Shown here: one piece after another, positions 19,237-28,773 of the stretch
Position numbering within the stretch: the first letter of the stretch is position 1
Layout: each line of letters begins with the position of its first letter
Made by a program: the position numbers and the translations under genes
Source: Trinickia symbiotica
GTDB taxonomy: Bacteria; Pseudomonadota; Gammaproteobacteria; Burkholderiales; Burkholderiaceae
Direction of reading: 5' to 3'
Length of the DNA stretch: 64,000 bases
NCBI RefSeq assembly: GCF_002934455.1
Contig: NZ_PTIR01000011.1
Location: 151,471 to 215,470 of the forward strand
Notes under the pieces: generated by a model
The model's database searches: none
Told to the model about the DNA's origin: nothing
What the model saw: only the letters and a program-made list of their open reading frames with translations

Positions 19237-20031
19237 ATGCGCAAGAACGGCTTCTTCTCGCTCGCTTATCACACGCTCTTCATCGCGTTCATGCTTGCGC
19301 CGCTCGTCGTCGTGGTGGCGGTCTCGTTCACGGGAAAAGGGTATATCTCGCTGCCGAGCGGCGGGCTTTCGCTGCGCTGGTTCAGGGCACTGGCGCAAGC
19401 CGACGACTTCATTACCGCATTCTGGCTTTCGATCCGCCTGGGCGCCGTTTCGGCCACCGTCGCCGTCGCGCTCGCCGTGCCGGCGGCGCTCGCGCTCACG
19501 CGCTACCGGTTCGCCGGGCGCGGCGCGTTGATGGGCTTCTTCCTCTCGCCGCTGATGATCCCGTACGTCGTGCTCGGCGTCGCGTTCCTGCGTTTCTTCA
19601 CGATGGCGGGCTTGACCGGCTCGTTCTTCTGGCTCGCACTGATCCATGTCATCGTGGTCATGCCCTATGCGCTGCGCCTCGTGCTCGCCGCGGCAGCCGG
19701 GCTCGACCGCGACGGTGAGCGCGCGGCGCGCTCGCTCGGCGCCGGCCGGCTCACGGCTTTTCGCCGCGTGGTGCTGCCGATGCTGCTGCCCGGCGTGGCC
19801 GGCGGCTGGATTCTTTCCTTCATTCAGAGTTTCGACGAACTGACGATGACGATATTTGTCGCCACGCCGGGCACCACCACGCTGCCCGTCGCGATGTACA
19901 ACGATATCGCTCAGAACATCGATCCTCTCGTGACTTCCATTTCCACCGTGCTAATCGTCGGCACGGTCCTGCTGATGATGGCGCTCGACCGCATCGTGGG
20001 GCTCGATCGCGTCCTGATCGGCAAAGGTTGA
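19237..20031 (+). CDS. ABC importer permease (PotC-like)
   Basis: 264 residues with six helices and the coupling motif 'ERAARSLGAGRLTAFRRVVLPMLLPGV'. It forms the second half of the importer channel. The ATG at 19237 is preceded by a G-rich ribosome site; a GTG at 19219, overlapping the stop of the previous gene, is an alternative start adding six residues. The frame is open far upstream but that is antisense-like filler, not protein. Confidence 0.9.
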   Translation: MRKNGFFSLAYHTLFIAFMLAPLVVVVAVSFTGKGYISLPSGGLSLRWFRALAQADDFITAFWLSIRLGAVSATVAVALAVPAALALTRYRFAGRGALMGFFLSPLMIPYVVLGVAFLRFFTMAGLTGSFFWLALIHVIVVMPYALRLVLAAAAGLDRDGERAARSLGAGRLTAFRRVVLPMLLPGVAGGWILSFIQSFDELTMTIFVATPGTTTLPVAMYNDIAQNIDPLVTSISTVLIVGTVLLMMALDRIVGLDRVLIGKG

Positions 20032-20038
20032 ATGCTCG

Positions 20039-21172
20039 ATGACAACAGTTGAACCCGATGTGATCGTGATCGGCGGTGGCCTCGTCGGCATGGCCATTTC
20101 ATATGGCCTCGCGGGCAACGGCGCGCGCGTCGCGGTACTGGACGAAGGCGACGATGCATTTCGCGCCTCTCGCGGCAATTTCGGGCTCGTCTGGGTGCAA
20201 GGCAAAGGGTATGGCTTGCCCGAATATGCACGATGGACGATGAGCTCCGCCCGACTTTGGCCGCGGCTCGCGGCGGCGCTGAAGAAGGAATCGGGTGTCG
20301 ACGTCGAACTCGAGCAGCCCGGCGGCTTTCACTTCGTTCATTCCCAGAGCGAGGCCATCGAACGCGAGACGCGGCTCGCCTGGCTGCGCGATCGGCTCGA
20401 CGAGCCCTATCCGTTCGAAATGCTCGGCCACGACGCACTGAAAGCGCGGCTGCCCGCGATCGGCCCGGAGGTGTACGGCGCAAGCTACACGCCGATGGAC
20501 GGTCATGTGAATCCGCTCAAGCTCTTGCGCGCGCTATACGGCGCGTGTGAAGCACGCGGTGTCCAGTGGTATCGCAATCAGCACGTCGATGACGTCGAGG
20601 CGACAGGCAGCGCGTTCGTCGTGCGCGGCGCCGGCCGCAGCTGGAAAGCCCCGAAGGTCGTGCTCGCGGCAGGACTCGGCAATGCGCGGCTCGCGCCTTC
20701 GCTCGGCCTTCATGCGCCCGTGCGGCCAAATCGCGGGCAGGTTCTCGTCGGCGAACGCGTGGCGCCGTTCCTCGACTACCCGACGACCTACGTGCGCCAG
20801 ACCGACGAGGGGACGATCCAGCTCGGCGATTCGATGGAAGACGTCGGCTTCGACGATACGACGACGACGAGCGTGCTCGCGACGATCGCGCGGCGCGGCA
20901 TCCGCAGCTTTCCCGTGCTCGAGGGCCTGCGCCTGGTGCGCGCTTGGAGCGCGCTGCGTGTGATGAGCCCCGATGGCTTTCCGATCTATCAGGAGTCCTC
21001 AACTTATCGTGGCGCTTTCGTCGCAACATGTCACAGCGGCGTCACGCTCGCCGCGGCGCACGCGCTGCGCCTCGCTCCCTGGATCGCCGGCGCCGAGGCG
21101 CCCGAGGAAATCGATGTCTTTGCGGGCGACCGCTTCTTGCATTCGGAATGGACCACCCATCATGCCCACTAG
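20039..21172 (+). CDS. FAD-dependent oxidoreductase, OoxB/HcnC-like subunit
   Basis: 377 residues. It begins with a Rossmann FAD motif 'VIVIGGGLVGMAISYGLAGNGARVAVLDE' and has the DAO-family C-terminal region ('RLVRAWSALRVMSPDGFPIY', 'ATCHSGVTLAAAHA'). It resembles the B subunit of octopine/nopaline oxidases and HcnC of hydrogen cyanide synthase. These oxidise the C-N bond of amino-acid-like substrates and pass electrons to partner subunits. It starts 8 bp after the permease gene and overlaps the [2Fe-2S] gene, so all are likely cotranscribed. The substrate is presumably the solute imported by the ABC system. Confidence 0.88.
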   Translation: MTTVEPDVIVIGGGLVGMAISYGLAGNGARVAVLDEGDDAFRASRGNFGLVWVQGKGYGLPEYARWTMSSARLWPRLAAALKKESGVDVELEQPGGFHFVHSQSEAIERETRLAWLRDRLDEPYPFEMLGHDALKARLPAIGPEVYGASYTPMDGHVNPLKLLRALYGACEARGVQWYRNQHVDDVEATGSAFVVRGAGRSWKAPKVVLAAGLGNARLAPSLGLHAPVRPNRGQVLVGERVAPFLDYPTTYVRQTDEGTIQLGDSMEDVGFDDTTTTSVLATIARRGIRSFPVLEGLRLVRAWSALRVMSPDGFPIYQESSTYRGAFVATCHSGVTLAAAHALRLAPWIAGAEAPEEIDVFAGDRFLHSEWTTHHAH

Positions 21173-21509
21173 CAGCCTTTTCACCCGGCTCGCGCCGAAC
21201 GGCGACGGCGTGCCACACGTCACGGTAGAGCTCGACGGCGCTCCGATCTCGGTGCCGTCGGGTTGCAGCGTCGCCGCGGCGCTCCTTGCAGCCGGTCTCG
21301 TACGCTTTCGCGGCACGCCCGTGAGCGGGGCGCCCCGGGCGCCCTATTGCATGATGGGCGTCTGCTTCGAGTGCCTGATGGAGATCGACGGCGAGCCGAA
21401 CCGGCAGGCCTGTCTCATCGAAGTCCGCGACGGCATGCAAATTCGGACGCAGGAACGCGCACGCACGCTCTTTACCGTTGGGACGGAGGACGCGCATGGA
21501 CAATCCTGA
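21162..21509 (+). CDS. Small [2Fe-2S] subunit, HcnA-like
   Basis: 115 residues. Cys63, Cys68, Cys71 and Cys84 ('YCMMGVCFECLM', then 'RQACL') form a C-X4-C-X2-C-X12-C plant-ferredoxin-type cluster motif as in HcnA and the small subunit of opine oxidases. It likely relays electrons between the two FAD subunits. It overlaps both neighbours (11 bp upstream, 14 bp downstream), showing tight translational coupling. Confidence 0.88.
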   Translation: MPTSSLFTRLAPNGDGVPHVTVELDGAPISVPSGCSVAAALLAAGLVRFRGTPVSGAPRAPYCMMGVCFECLMEIDGEPNRQACLIEVRDGMQIRTQERARTLFTVGTEDAHGQS

Positions 21510-22878
21510 ACTCGTCGATATCGCCATCGTCGGCGGCGGCCCGGCCGGCATGGCCGCCGCGACCCGAGCCGCGAAACTGGGCGCGTCGGTCGTGCTCCTC
21601 GATGAGCAAGCCGCGCCGGGCGGGCAAATCTATCGCGGCGTCGGCGGCGCGCCCGAGAAGCGCCTTGATATCCTCGGTCCCGACTATGCCGCGGGACGCA
21701 TCATCGTCGAAGCGTTCCAGCGCTCGTCAGCGCGACATATCGGCAATGCGGCCGTCTGGCAGGTCACGCCGGAGCGAACCGTTCACTACCTTCGCGACGG
21801 TCGCGTCGGTTCGTTCAAGGCAAAACGCGTGATTCTCTGTACCGGTGCGATGGAGCGCCCGTTCCCCGTCCCAGGATGGACGCTGCCCGGCGTCTTGACG
21901 GTCGGTGCCGCGCAGATTCTGCTGAAGACCGCCGATACGGTTCCTGCCGAGCCCGTCGTGCTCGCCGGTTGCGGCCCCCTGCTCTATCTCCTCGGCTGGC
22001 AGTACGTTCGGGCCGGCGTGCCGGTGCGCGCGATCGTCGATACGACGGATGCGTCCGACAAGCGCCGGGCGCTCGGCCATCTCGGCGGAGCGCTCGCCGG
22101 CTGGCGCTATCTGAAGAAGGGACTCGCGATGATGCGCGCGCTGCGGCGCGCGGGTGTGCCGTTTCATGAAGGCGCCACGTCGCTTTCGATCGAGGGCGAT
22201 GACGCCGTGCGGGCGATTCGTTTCGTCGACGCGCGCGGCCGTCAGCGCATCGAGACACCACTCGTGCTGCTGCATCAAGGCGTCGTGCCGAACACGCAGT
22301 TCACGTGGGCGCTGCGCGCAAAGCACCGCTGGGACGATGCGCAACTCTGCTTCGTGCCGCTCGCCGACGAATGGGGCGAACTCAGCGTGCCCGGCATTCA
22401 AGTCGCGGGCGATGGCGCGGGAATTGGCGGCGCGACTGCCGCGGCGCTCTTCGGCGAGCTCGCGGGGCTCGCCGCGGCCTGCGCCGTTGGACGGATCGAC
22501 CAAGCCGAGCGCGACCGTCATGCGACGCCGGTTAGACGTCAACTCGCCGCGCATCTTCGGATACGCCCGTTCCTCGACGCTCTCTATCGTCCCAAGCAGC
22601 AAAACCGCGTTCCGTCCGACGACGTGCTCGTCTGCCGATGCGAGGAAGTCACGGCCGGAACGCTGCGCGATCATGTACGGCTCGGCTGCACGGGTCCCAA
22701 TCAGGCAAAGTCGTTCGGCCGCTGCGGCATGGGCCCATGCCAGGGGCGCCTTTGCGGGCTGACGGTAACGGAGGTCATCGCCGAAGCGCGCGGTGTATCG
22801 CCAGCTGAAGTCGGCTACTACCGGATTCGGCCGCCCATCAAGCCGATCACGCTCGGCGAACTGGCGCGCGAGTCATGA
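21496..22878 (+). CDS. FAD/NAD(P)-binding oxidoreductase with BFD-like [2Fe-2S] domain, OoxA/HcnB-like subunit
   Basis: 460 residues. The N-terminal FAD motif is 'VDIAIVGGGPAGMAAATRAAKLG', followed by a pyridine-nucleotide-disulfide oxidoreductase core ('LAGCGPLLYLLGWQYVRAG'). The C-terminus (about 375-425) carries 'VCRCEEVTAGTLRDH', 'GRCGMGPCQGRLCG', a BFD-type cysteine cluster. This is the architecture of OoxA and HcnB. With the two preceding genes it completes a heterotrimeric oxidase. Cyanide synthesis is unlikely because the linked importer and OccR/NocR-like regulator point to catabolism. Confidence 0.88.
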   Translation: MDNPELVDIAIVGGGPAGMAAATRAAKLGASVVLLDEQAAPGGQIYRGVGGAPEKRLDILGPDYAAGRIIVEAFQRSSARHIGNAAVWQVTPERTVHYLRDGRVGSFKAKRVILCTGAMERPFPVPGWTLPGVLTVGAAQILLKTADTVPAEPVVLAGCGPLLYLLGWQYVRAGVPVRAIVDTTDASDKRRALGHLGGALAGWRYLKKGLAMMRALRRAGVPFHEGATSLSIEGDDAVRAIRFVDARGRQRIETPLVLLHQGVVPNTQFTWALRAKHRWDDAQLCFVPLADEWGELSVPGIQVAGDGAGIGGATAAALFGELAGLAAACAVGRIDQAERDRHATPVRRQLAAHLRIRPFLDALYRPKQQNRVPSDDVLVCRCEEVTAGTLRDHVRLGCTGPNQAKSFGRCGMGPCQGRLCGLTVTEVIAEARGVSPAEVGYYRIRPPIKPITLGELARES

Positions 22879-24050
22879 GCCTCGCAAGCGCAAGCGCGAA
22901 TCCGTCGCACTCGGGTGCCGATGTCGTCGTAATAGGCGGCGGCCTTCATGGACTCTCGAGTGCCGTGCATCTCGCGCGAGCGGGCGCTCGCGTGACCGTG
23001 CTCGAAGCCGAATATTGCGGACGTCACGCGTCGGGCGTGAACGCAGGCGGCGTGCGCACGCTCGGGCGCCACATCGCCGAAATCCCGCTCGCCCTGGAAT
23101 CGCGCGCGCTCTGGCATCGATTGCCCGAGCTCGTCGACGATAGCGGCGGCTTCATGCCGAGCGGTCAATTGAAAGTTGCCGAGTCGGAAGCCGAGCTCGA
23201 GACACTGCGCGCACGCGTGGCCGATCTTCATCAGCGCGGCTTCACGCATGAAACGCTCGTCGATGCGGCGACCGTTCGAGATTTGCTGCCGGCCGTCGCG
23301 CCGCATGTCACCGGCGGCATCTGGGTGGCTGACGATGGTCACGCCCTGCCGTTTCGCACGGTCACGGCATTTCGTCGCGCGGCCGAGCGGCTCGGCGTCA
23401 TCGTGCACGAAGACGCCCGCGTAACCGCGGTCGAGCGGATGGGCGAGCATTGGGCGATCGACGCGAAAAACGGTCGCTTCACCGCGGAATATGTGGTCAA
23501 CGCAGCGGGCGCATGGGCCGGCGAATTCGCCCGCCAGATCGGCGAGCCCGTGCCCGAAGAACCCGTGGCGCTGCTGCTGACGATCACGCATCGCGTGCCA
23601 CCTTTCTGCTCTCCCGTCGTCGGGGCAACGGGCCGGCCGCTGTCGTTCAAGCAGTTCGACAACGGAACGGTGCTCATCGGCGGCGGCGTGCGCGGCCGCG
23701 TCGACATGCCGTCGCGCGCGGGTGAGGTGGACTTCGCGCAGCTCGCATCGAACGCCCGCACGGCGCTCGACCTTTTTCCGCATTTGCGTGACGTCGGCAT
23801 CAATCGCACGTGGGCCGGGATCGAAGGCTTCATGCCCGACGGTATCCCTGTGATCGGTCCGAGCCGGACCGCGCCGAAGGCCGTGCATGCATTCGGCTTT
23901 TCCGCGCACGGCTTCGAGCTGGGACCGGTGGTAGGACGGATCGTCGCGGAGTTGATCACGGCCGGCCGCAGTACGCTGCCGATCGAACCGTTCGCGATTG
24001 AGCGCTTCGTGCAGCGTGCCATCGCGCCTACCGTTCCCGTCGCGCATTGA
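22875..24050 (+). CDS. FAD-dependent amine/amino-acid oxidase (DAO family)
   Basis: 391 residues with an N-terminal 'VVVIGGGLHGLSSAVHLARAGARVTVLEAE' FAD motif and a DAO-family C-terminus ('TWAGIEGFMPDGIPVIGPS', 'FSAHGFELGPVVGRIVAELI'). It overlaps the previous gene as ATGA and ends the operon. It may process a product of the trimeric oxidase, or a second substrate such as a D-amino acid or sarcosine-like compound; the sequence does not decide which. Confidence 0.85.
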   Translation: MSLASASANPSHSGADVVVIGGGLHGLSSAVHLARAGARVTVLEAEYCGRHASGVNAGGVRTLGRHIAEIPLALESRALWHRLPELVDDSGGFMPSGQLKVAESEAELETLRARVADLHQRGFTHETLVDAATVRDLLPAVAPHVTGGIWVADDGHALPFRTVTAFRRAAERLGVIVHEDARVTAVERMGEHWAIDAKNGRFTAEYVVNAAGAWAGEFARQIGEPVPEEPVALLLTITHRVPPFCSPVVGATGRPLSFKQFDNGTVLIGGGVRGRVDMPSRAGEVDFAQLASNARTALDLFPHLRDVGINRTWAGIEGFMPDGIPVIGPSRTAPKAVHAFGFSAHGFELGPVVGRIVAELITAGRSTLPIEPFAIERFVQRAIAPTVPVAH

Positions 24051-24157
24051 GAAGGAGTCCTGATCGACTCCCGTGCGACGCGAATCATGCGCGACCGCTG
24101 CGCTTTGACGGCGTGGCGGCGGCGCAGACGTTTAGCGGTTAGCGCCGTCGTCGCGGG

Positions 24158-25069
24158 TTACGACGAAAGCGGCACGCGTTCAGGCTCGTCCGCCTCGAAC
24201 CAATCGGGATTGCGCGCCGCGACCGGCCCCAGTGACACGAGGATTTCCCGCAAGTGCCGGCGCATCGCCTCCTCGGCCGCGACCGGGTCGTGCGCACGCA
24301 GACCGGCAAGAATCTTTGCATGCTGCCGAATCAGAAGATCGAGCGGCGACACATCGGCGAGGCTCAGGTACCGGACGCGATCCATTTGCGCCTTGATGTC
24401 CTGTATCGTTTCCCACGCGGCGATACAGTCGATCGATTGAGCGATCGAATAATGGAACGCCTCGTCGAGGGCAAGGAAGGCCGCCGTATCGTTGAGATTC
24501 GCCGCGAGCTTTTGCTCGCGAATGTTTTCGGCCAGCAGCTGCAGCTGCGCATGGGTGATCGATTCGGCCGCCTTGCGCACCACCGCCGTTTCGATGGCCT
24601 CACGAATGAAGCGGCCTTCTCTGACTTTTCTCGGCGAGATCTTCTTCACGAGCGTGCCGCGCTGAGGCAACACCTGCAGCACCCCCGCCTCCACGAGCTT
24701 GATGAACGCCTCGCGCACCGGCTGACGCGAGACATGGAACATCTCGGAGACTTCCTTTTCCGAGAGCGGCGTGCCCGGCGTCATCTGCCCGATGAAGATG
24801 GCCTGACGCAGCGCGCGGAAAATCTGCCTGCTGATCGGCTCGTGCGAGTCGAGTGAAACCTGGCTCGCCAGATCGGGCAGCGCGCTGCGTGTCGCGACGG
24901 CCGGGCCCACGCGCCGCCGGGCACGGGGGACGGAGACGCGCGACGGCGGCGCGTCGACGGAAACGACATCCGATTCGGGAGCGGCTTTCATGCGATTCGA
25001 TGGCCCCGCGAGGGGCACTTCTGAAGATTGACGGTCGGCCATCCGACGGGCGTGGCCGGCCTTCACCAT
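24158..25069 (-). CDS. GntR-family (FadR subfamily) transcriptional regulator
   Basis: 303 residues. A poorly conserved N-terminal tail of about 70 residues is followed by the winged helix 'RQIFRALRQAIFIGQMTPGTPLSEKEVSEMFHVSRQPVREAFIKLVEAG' and an all-helical FCD effector domain. It lies one base after the MFS transporter gene and is the last gene of the sugar-acid operon, so it probably represses that operon and the linked ABC system. The start is uncertain: ATGs at 25069, 25042 and 24991 are all possible, none with a strong ribosome site. Confidence 0.88.
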   Translation of the reverse strand: MVKAGHARRMADRQSSEVPLAGPSNRMKAAPESDVVSVDAPPSRVSVPRARRRVGPAVATRSALPDLASQVSLDSHEPISRQIFRALRQAIFIGQMTPGTPLSEKEVSEMFHVSRQPVREAFIKLVEAGVLQVLPQRGTLVKKISPRKVREGRFIREAIETAVVRKAAESITHAQLQLLAENIREQKLAANLNDTAAFLALDEAFHYSIAQSIDCIAAWETIQDIKAQMDRVRYLSLADVSPLDLLIRQHAKILAGLRAHDPVAAEEAMRRHLREILVSLGPVAARNPDWFEADEPERVPLSS

Positions 25070-25070
25070 A

Positions 25071-26363
25071 CTACCATGCCCCTTCTACGCTGACGGCCGC
25101 TCGCCGGGGTTCACGTATTCCGACGATCGAGCAGATGGCGCCGAGCACCGCCACGGCTCCAGCGAGGACGAATGCACTGCCATACGCGCCGTGCGTTGCT
25201 TCGACGATAAAGCCCGTGACAGCGGGGCCGATGACGCCCGCCAGGTTGGCCAGGAAGTGGACGAAGCCCCCCACGCCCCCGACATGCGCGCGCGGCACCG
25301 TGTCCTGGATGACGGCCCAGTAGATGGAGCCCGTCGCGTAGAGAAAAAAGATCGAAACGGACATCGATGCGACGGCTGCCTCCGCGCTCACGACGCGGCC
25401 GGCGAGCGCCACGCACGCTGCCGCGGCGCTGAGACAGACACCGAGCACGAGCTTGCGCGAGAAAAGCGGCCTGCCCGTGACGCGCAGTATCGCATCGGAG
25501 ACGAAGCCGCCCGCCGCGAGGCCGACACTGCCGAAGAGCCAGGGCACGACCGTCGCGAAGCTCATGTCGCGCAGGCTCAGATGCTGAGCTTCGGTCAGGT
25601 AGGTCGGAAACCAGGATAGAAAGAAAAACAGCACATAGTTGTAAGCGAAGAACGCGAACGCCGTCGCGAGCACGAGCGGCTGCCGCAAAAGGCCGATGAG
25701 CGCCGGGCGCTCGCTGCCGGATGTCGACTGCCCGGCGTCACCCCCGGCTTGATCGGCGACGATCAACTCCCTTTCTTCGCGTGTGATGCGCGGATGGTCG
25801 TGCGGATGCTCGGTGGTCGTCGTGACCCACAGCACGAGCCACGCGAGGCCGAGCAGCATGATGCCGACGAATGCCCAGCGCCAGCCGAATCGCATTGCCA
25901 GGTAACCGACCACCGGCCCCGCCAGCGCACCGCCAAGCGGCGTTCCGGAACTGATGACACCGATTGCGCTCGCCACTTCCCGGCGTGGAAACCAGTTGTT
26001 GACCATCTTGCTGTTCGACGAACTGAACGGTCCCTCCCCCATACCGAACAGCACACGAAGAACGATGAGTGAGACGATCCCCGTGGCGAGCGCCGTTGCG
26101 CCGCAGAAAACCGACCAGACGCCCATCGCGGCACCGAATACCCGTTTCGCGCCGAGCTTGTCCGACAGCACGCCGCCAACGAAGTTGAAGACCGCATAGC
26201 CGAGGAAAAAACTGCTGAATACGATGCCCAGTTCGGCGTGGGAAAAATGAAGATCCTTCTGAATCAGCGGCGCGGCAATCGACAGCGCGGCGCGGTCGAG
26301 GTAATTGATGATGCCGGCCAGAAAAAACAGCGCGACGACGAACCAACGCTGGCTCCTGATCAT
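25071..26363 (-). CDS. MFS transporter, sugar-acid (glucarate/galactonate) type
   Basis: 430 residues and about 12 helices, starting 'RWFVVALFFLAGIINYLDRAALSIAAPLIQKDL', the hallmark of the anion:cation symporter (ACS) group that imports hexonates and hexarates. The second ATG is chosen because AGGAGA then has a 7-base spacing. It lies in the operon with the 5-dehydrogenase and mannonate dehydratase, so an aldonate such as L-gulonate or D-mannonate is the expected substrate (inference). Confidence 0.88.
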   Translation of the reverse strand: MIRSQRWFVVALFFLAGIINYLDRAALSIAAPLIQKDLHFSHAELGIVFSSFFLGYAVFNFVGGVLSDKLGAKRVFGAAMGVWSVFCGATALATGIVSLIVLRVLFGMGEGPFSSSNSKMVNNWFPRREVASAIGVISSGTPLGGALAGPVVGYLAMRFGWRWAFVGIMLLGLAWLVLWVTTTTEHPHDHPRITREERELIVADQAGGDAGQSTSGSERPALIGLLRQPLVLATAFAFFAYNYVLFFFLSWFPTYLTEAQHLSLRDMSFATVVPWLFGSVGLAAGGFVSDAILRVTGRPLFSRKLVLGVCLSAAAACVALAGRVVSAEAAVASMSVSIFFLYATGSIYWAVIQDTVPRAHVGGVGGFVHFLANLAGVIGPAVTGFIVEATHGAYGSAFVLAGAVAVLGAICSIVGIREPRRAAVSVEGAW

Positions 26364-26446
26364 GAACATGTCTCCTGAAGTTCGCCTCTTGACGGGCGTT
26401 GTACGAAAGAGAAAGCGCGTAGTGGGGCGTCCGTGCGCCACATCGC

Positions 26447-27484
26447 TCATTCGAAGCGCAGATGCACCTTCATCGATTGCGAGCGATCGTGGGCAATTTC
26501 GAAGGCACGGTTCGCTTCCGCAAGCGAGAAGGCGTGTGTCATCAGCGGACGCAAATCGATCCTGCCCGCCGCGATTTCCTCGGCTGCGATCGCGTACTCA
26601 TCGGCGAAACGAAACGAGCCGACATAACGGATTTCCTTCGACATGACGAGATTCGCCGGCACAGGCGACGGGCCCGCCGGCAGGTTGCCGACCTGCACGA
26701 CCGTACCGCCGGCGCGCACCGATCGCAACGCCGTATCGAGGCCGGCGGGACTGCCCGATGCTTCGATCGCGACGTCGAAGAATCCGCGCGCTTCGGCCCA
26801 GCGGCCGATTGCCGCGGTATCGGCCGCATTGACGACGTCGTCCGCGCCGACCTGGCGTGCCGTTCCGAGCGCATGGTCCGACAGATCGACGGCGACGATG
26901 CGATGCGCACCGGCGCGCCGCGCGACGGCGACGAGGAGACACCCGATCGGGCCGCAGCCGATCACGAGTACCCGCGCGCCGACGAGAGAACCGGCCTGCT
27001 TGACGGCATGCAGCGCGACCGCCACGGGCTCCGCCATCGAGGCCTGCGCGAAGTCGACGCTATCGGGCAGCGGCACGCACTGGGAAGCGGAAACCACGAT
27101 CTGCTGACGAAACATGCCTTGCGTATGCGGAAACGTGGAGGCGCTGCCCATGAACCGCATGTCGAGACAGTGGTTCGACATGCCCGCGCGGCAATAGCGG
27201 CACACGCCGCAGGCAAGGCCCGGGTTCACCGCCACGCGCCGGCCCTTGACGAGACCCGTCACGCCTTCACCCGTGCAGTCAATTTCGCCGGCCGCCTCAT
27301 GCCCGAGCACGAAAGGTTCGCGCACCGTGAAATCACCGCTTCGGCCTTTGAAGTAATAGGAGAGATCGGAGCCGCAGATGCCGCCCGCGCGCACACGCAC
27401 GCGCACCTGCCCAGGCCCGGGCTCTGGCGGTTCGACGTCGTCGATTCGGATCAGCTTCGGTTCGTGAAGGACAGCGGCGAACAT
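26447..27484 (-). CDS. Zinc-dependent L-idonate/L-gulonate 5-dehydrogenase (RspB/IdnD-like)
   Basis: 345 residues, a medium-chain alcohol dehydrogenase. Catalytic zinc ligands are Cys37 ('GGICGSD') and His62-Glu63 ('LGHEAAG'). Structural zinc cysteines are in 'LACGVCRYCRAGMSNHC', and the nucleotide fold is 'VIGCGPIGCLLVAVARRAGA'. It resembles L-idonate 5-dehydrogenase. Beside a mannonate dehydratase and a fructuronate reductase, the most useful reaction is L-gulonate to D-fructuronate, as described for RspB partners of RspA in other bacteria. That assignment is inference. It starts about 10 bp after the dehydratase gene. Confidence 0.85.
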   Translation of the reverse strand: MFAAVLHEPKLIRIDDVEPPEPGPGQVRVRVRAGGICGSDLSYYFKGRSGDFTVREPFVLGHEAAGEIDCTGEGVTGLVKGRRVAVNPGLACGVCRYCRAGMSNHCLDMRFMGSASTFPHTQGMFRQQIVVSASQCVPLPDSVDFAQASMAEPVAVALHAVKQAGSLVGARVLVIGCGPIGCLLVAVARRAGAHRIVAVDLSDHALGTARQVGADDVVNAADTAAIGRWAEARGFFDVAIEASGSPAGLDTALRSVRAGGTVVQVGNLPAGPSPVPANLVMSKEIRYVGSFRFADEYAIAAEEIAAGRIDLRPLMTHAFSLAEANRAFEIAHDRSQSMKVHLRFE

Positions 27485-27494
27485 AGAGGACTCC

Positions 27495-28703
27495 TTACCA
27501 GTTCCAGAGCGTGCCGTCTTCGAGACGGGCAACGGGCAGATAGGCCGGCTCATAGGGATAGCGCGCGGCCAGCGCTTCGTCGATGTCCACTCCGTGCCCC
27601 GGCGCCTCGCCGGGATGCATCATGCCGTTCTCGAAGCGCCACGCATGTGGAAACACGTCGAGCGCCGCTTCGGGATAACCCATGTATTCCTGTATGCCAA
27701 AGTTCGGCACCCACAGATCGAAATGCAACGCCGCCCCCATGCAGACAGGCGACAGGTCCGACGGCCCGTGACACCCTGTTCGCACTTGATAGAGCGACGC
27801 AAAATCGGCCATGCGCCGCAAATGCGTAATGCCGCCTGCATGCGTGAGCGTCGCGCGCAAATAGTCGATCAACTGCTCTTCGATCAGTTGCTTGCAGTCC
27901 CAAATCGAATTGAATACTTCGCCCACCGCGATCGGCGTCACCGTATGCTCGCGAATCAGGCGGAAACCGGCCTGGTTCTCGGCAGGCGTCGGATCTTCGA
28001 GCCAGAAGAGACGGTACGGCTCGACCGATTTGCCAAGGCGCGCCGCTTCGATCGGCGTCAGTCGATGGTGAACGTCGTGCAGCAGATGCGTCTCGAAGCC
28101 GAATCGATCTCGCACGGCGTCGAAGAGCTTCGGAATGAAGTCCAGGTATTTCTCCGACGACCAACTTTCTTCATCGACGATCCCCTTCTTCGCGGGCTCG
28201 TACTTGTCCGAGCCTTTCGATACGCCATAGACCGAACGCATATTCGGCACGCCGCACTGAATGCGCACCGCCTTGTATCCCGCTTCGATATGCTGCGCAT
28301 AGCGATCGAGCGCCTCGGGAATGTCACGCCCCGTTGCATGGCCATAGACCATCACAGCGTCGCGTGATGCTCCACCCAGCAGCTTGTAGAGCGGCAAGCC
28401 CGCTCTTTTGCCCATGATGTCCCAGAGGGCCATGTCGACCGCGGCGATCGCCGTCATCGTGACGGGCCCGCGGCGCCAGTAGGCGCCCTTGTAAAGGTAT
28501 TGCCAGATGTCCTCGATGCGAGTCGCATCGCGCCCGATCAGCGTCGGCGAGACGTGATCGCGCAGGTACGAGGCGACCGCAAGCTCGCGTCCGTTGAGCG
28601 TGGCGTCGCCAATGCCGTACACGCCTTCGTCGGTCTCGATTTTCAGCGTGACAAAATTGCGGCCGGGACAGGTGACGATCACGTCCGCTCGAATGATCTT
28701 CAT
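27495..28703 (-). CDS. manD: D-mannonate dehydratase, enolase superfamily (ManD/RspA)
   Basis: 402 residues, the same length as characterised ManD enzymes. Metal ligands Asp210, Glu236 and Glu262, catalytic Arg147, Tyr159 and His212, and the terminal Trp402 ('LEDGTLWNW') are all at positions expected for high-activity ManD. It dehydrates D-mannonate to 2-keto-3-deoxy-D-gluconate in the cytoplasm. It is the first gene of the minus-strand operon, divergent from a fructuronate reductase that supplies its substrate. The ATG is chosen because the fold begins at '[17 protein letters not shown]'. Confidence 0.93.
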   Translation of the reverse strand: MKIIRADVIVTCPGRNFVTLKIETDEGVYGIGDATLNGRELAVASYLRDHVSPTLIGRDATRIEDIWQYLYKGAYWRRGPVTMTAIAAVDMALWDIMGKRAGLPLYKLLGGASRDAVMVYGHATGRDIPEALDRYAQHIEAGYKAVRIQCGVPNMRSVYGVSKGSDKYEPAKKGIVDEESWSSEKYLDFIPKLFDAVRDRFGFETHLLHDVHHRLTPIEAARLGKSVEPYRLFWLEDPTPAENQAGFRLIREHTVTPIAVGEVFNSIWDCKQLIEEQLIDYLRATLTHAGGITHLRRMADFASLYQVRTGCHGPSDLSPVCMGAALHFDLWVPNFGIQEYMGYPEAALDVFPHAWRFENGMMHPGEAPGHGVDIDEALAARYPYEPAYLPVARLEDGTLWNW

Positions 28704-28732
28704 GTGCGCATCCTCGTTTGGATCGACCCATG

Positions 28733-28746
28733 CTACCATACAAGTA
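28733..28746. promoter_or_regulatory. Operator candidate CTACCATACAAGTA between manD and the fructuronate reductase gene
   Basis: The 14-bp motif occurs again, identically, in the divergent region at 34749-34762. It lies 30 bp upstream of manD and 28 bp upstream of the fructuronate reductase start, where a repressor could control both. The GntR protein encoded in the manD operon is the likely binder. Confidence 0.65.
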
Positions 28747-28773
28747 TATCAACAGGAAGCTCTGAGAGGAATC

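Noticed and set aside
20039..22878. Hydrogen cyanide synthase hcnABC
   Set aside because: The subunit plan is similar, but gene order (C-like, A-like, B-like), the importer and the OccR/NocR-like regulator fit opine-type catabolism better.
22818..24047. 409-codon open frame antisense to the FAD oxidase
   Set aside because: No recognisable motifs and no ribosome site; the plus strand encodes a clear DAO-family protein.
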